Shown here piece by piece: positions 5,982 to 6,642 of a stretch of DNA of 6,642 nt. The stretch is from [Eubacterium] saphenum (GTDB taxonomy: Bacteria; Bacillota; Clostridia; Oscillospirales; Ruminococcaceae), in the NCBI GenBank assembly GCA_004555635.1, contig SFHN01000073.1, positions 1-6,642 on the forward strand. Direction: 5' to 3'. The translations under genes and the position numbers were made by a program. Numbering within the stretch: the first letter of the stretch is position 1; the number at the start of each line of letters is the position of its first letter. A model generated the notes under the pieces. The model saw nothing but the letters and a program-made list of their open reading frames with translations. It did no database searches and was not told the DNA's origin.

Positions 5982-6191
5982 ATGGCTTTAATGACCGCAC
6001 AGGAGTATATCGAGAGCCTGCGCAAGCTCGTCACGTGGCTCATGGGCCGCTACGGCATCACCAAGGGCCACGTGGTGCGCCACTACGACGCGAGCCGCAA
6101 GCTGTGCCCGGCAGCATACGCTGGCGCAGCCAACACCGCGAAGGGCAAGAAGTGGACTGCCCTGCGCAACCAGATAACCAAGGAGGTGTAA
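5982..6191 (+). pseudogene. Chimeric ORF: AbfD-like N-terminus fused to the C-terminal end of a phage amidase
   Basis: The ATG at 5982 has a ribosome binding site (AAGGA, 5968-5972, 9-nt spacing) and opens a 69-residue frame. Residues 1-16 (MALMTAQEYIESLRKL) closely match the start of 4-hydroxybutyryl-CoA dehydratase (Clostridium AbfD begins MLMTAEQYIESLRKL), a flavin/iron-sulfur enzyme of about 490 residues in 4-aminobutyrate and succinate fermentation. From about residue 17 the sequence becomes the end of an amidase_2-type endolysin: LVTWLMGRYGI, then VVRHYDASRKLCP. H34 and C42 have the 8-residue spacing of two zinc ligands of T7-type amidases; the first zinc histidine and most of the catalytic domain are missing. 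Neither partner is complete, so the product should have no activity of either parent. The rest of the AbfD-like gene does not follow. Confidence 0.75.
6012..6030. other. Sequence junction: chromosome to phage
   Basis: Upstream of about 6012 the frame reads as the chromosomal AbfD-like start. Downstream of about 6030 it reads as phage amidase and then a phage structural gene. The SLRKL stretch (6015-6029) could belong to either side, so the break lies in or beside it. No inverted or direct repeat, integrase gene or recognisable attachment core is visible here. Confidence 0.7.
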
Positions 6192-6197
6192 TCACCT

Positions 6198-6642
6198 TTG
6201 GCAATCACGAAGAACATCATCCCCGTGTCGGTCGAGGACCGCTTCATCGCGGTGTCCGACCACACGCAGATCACGGCAGGAAACGTCGGAGTTGACTTCC
6301 TCGCCGTCACCCTCGATGCGGAGTGGGGCGGCCTCAACACCTACGTGACCTTCTCGGGCTGTGCACAGGACTCAACAACGCTCGACTACGCAGCCGAGCT
6401 TGAGGTGCCCTGGGAGCAGATAGAGGAGGCTGGCGACCTCTACATCGGCATCCAGGGCTTCGACCCGAGCGCAGACGTGAGCATCGACACAGAAGGCCAG
6501 CTCGTCACCAACGGGGTCGTGCCAGTGCTCAACGCCATGGCCATGACAGTCCCCATCAAGGTGAGGGACAGCGGCGCGGCCTCCGGCGTGGCGCCGAGCG
6601 AGCCGACTCCCGGCACGCTGCAGCGCGTGGAGCAGGACCTGC
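6198..6642 (+). CDS. Phage tail/baseplate-like protein, N-terminal part (cut by the window end)
   Basis: An open frame of 148 codons runs off the right edge, so the C-terminus is unknown. The likely start is TTG 6198, preceded by AGGAGGTG at 6181-6188, which overlaps the last codons of the amidase remnant; spacing is somewhat long at about 11 nt. Residues 22-60 (ITAGNVGVDFLAVTLDAEWGGLNTYVTF) and the later VPWEQIEEAGDLYIGIQGF have the pattern of beta-sandwich N-terminal domains in phage baseplate or tail-accessory proteins, where E-W-x-G-L and I/V-P-W-E are typical. A Pro/Ser/Gly linker (about 130-140) then leads into what may be a coiled coil (LQRVEQDL). Leucine codons are mostly CTC (7 of 10), unlike the CTT/CTG-rich dnaE. 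Its place directly after an endolysin end fits a phage lysis/tail region. The exact role is uncertain. Confidence 0.65.
   Translation, partial: MAITKNIIPVSVEDRFIAVSDHTQITAGNVGVDFLAVTLDAEWGGLNTYVTFSGCAQDSTTLDYAAELEVPWEQIEEAGDLYIGIQGFDPSADVSIDTEGQLVTNGVVPVLNAMAMTVPIKVRDSGAASGVAPSEPTPGTLQRVEQDL

Noticed and set aside
5982..6191. Prophage insertion at an attachment site inside the AbfD-like gene.
   Set aside because: No integrase, no direct-repeat core and the wrong phage end: an endolysin/tail region is not expected beside an attachment site. A chimera explains it more simply, though this is not proven.

Overview
The main part of the window (about 1-6010) looks like chromosome from a fairly GC-rich clostridial Firmicute, probably gut-associated and Oscillospirales/Ruminococcaceae-like. 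The evidence is a four-cysteine zinc L32, a dnaE-pfkA gene pair, strong AGGAGG-type ribosome binding sites, a sigma-A promoter with 17-nt spacing and a tetrahydrofolate (THF) riboswitch. This placement is inferred from gene content, not from a search. The last ~620 bases are bacteriophage-like, with CTC-rich leucine codon use, and are joined to the chromosome inside a reading frame.

Layout. 1-267: a possible -10 box, then rpmF (ribosomal protein L32), closed by a strong intrinsic terminator at 302-334. 356-735: a VOC/glyoxalase-fold gene that is broken twice, with AGG where the ATG is expected and a frameshift in a seven-T run. 746-1246: a small soluble conserved hypothetical protein, SF0329-like. 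1281-4628: dnaE, a full-length replicative DNA polymerase III alpha subunit, most likely starting at a TTG. 4629-4817: an intergenic region with a 12-bp palindrome, a near-consensus promoter and a leader hairpin. 4818-5780: pfkA (6-phosphofructokinase). 5802-5899: a well-formed THF riboswitch. 5982-6191: a fused reading frame whose first ~16 residues match the N-terminus of 4-hydroxybutyryl-CoA dehydratase (AbfD) and whose remainder is the C-terminal end of a phage N-acetylmuramoyl-L-alanine amidase. 6198-6642: the 5' part of a phage tail/baseplate-like gene, cut by the window end.

How it fits together. rpmF is probably its own unit, given the terminator. The VOC remnant, the hypothetical gene and dnaE lie close together on one strand (10- and 34-nt gaps) and are probably co-transcribed. 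pfkA has its own promoter. No terminator follows pfkA and only 21 nt separate its stop from the riboswitch, so the riboswitch may be read through from pfkA. The gene it controls cannot be fully seen, because the sequence changes to phage at about 6012-6030. That join is most simply an assembly or amplification chimera between two genomes, although a real recombination event cannot be excluded from sequence alone.

I see no new defence or mobile system. The observations most worth checking are the THF riboswitch placed before an AbfD-like start, the chimeric join, and the doubly damaged VOC gene.
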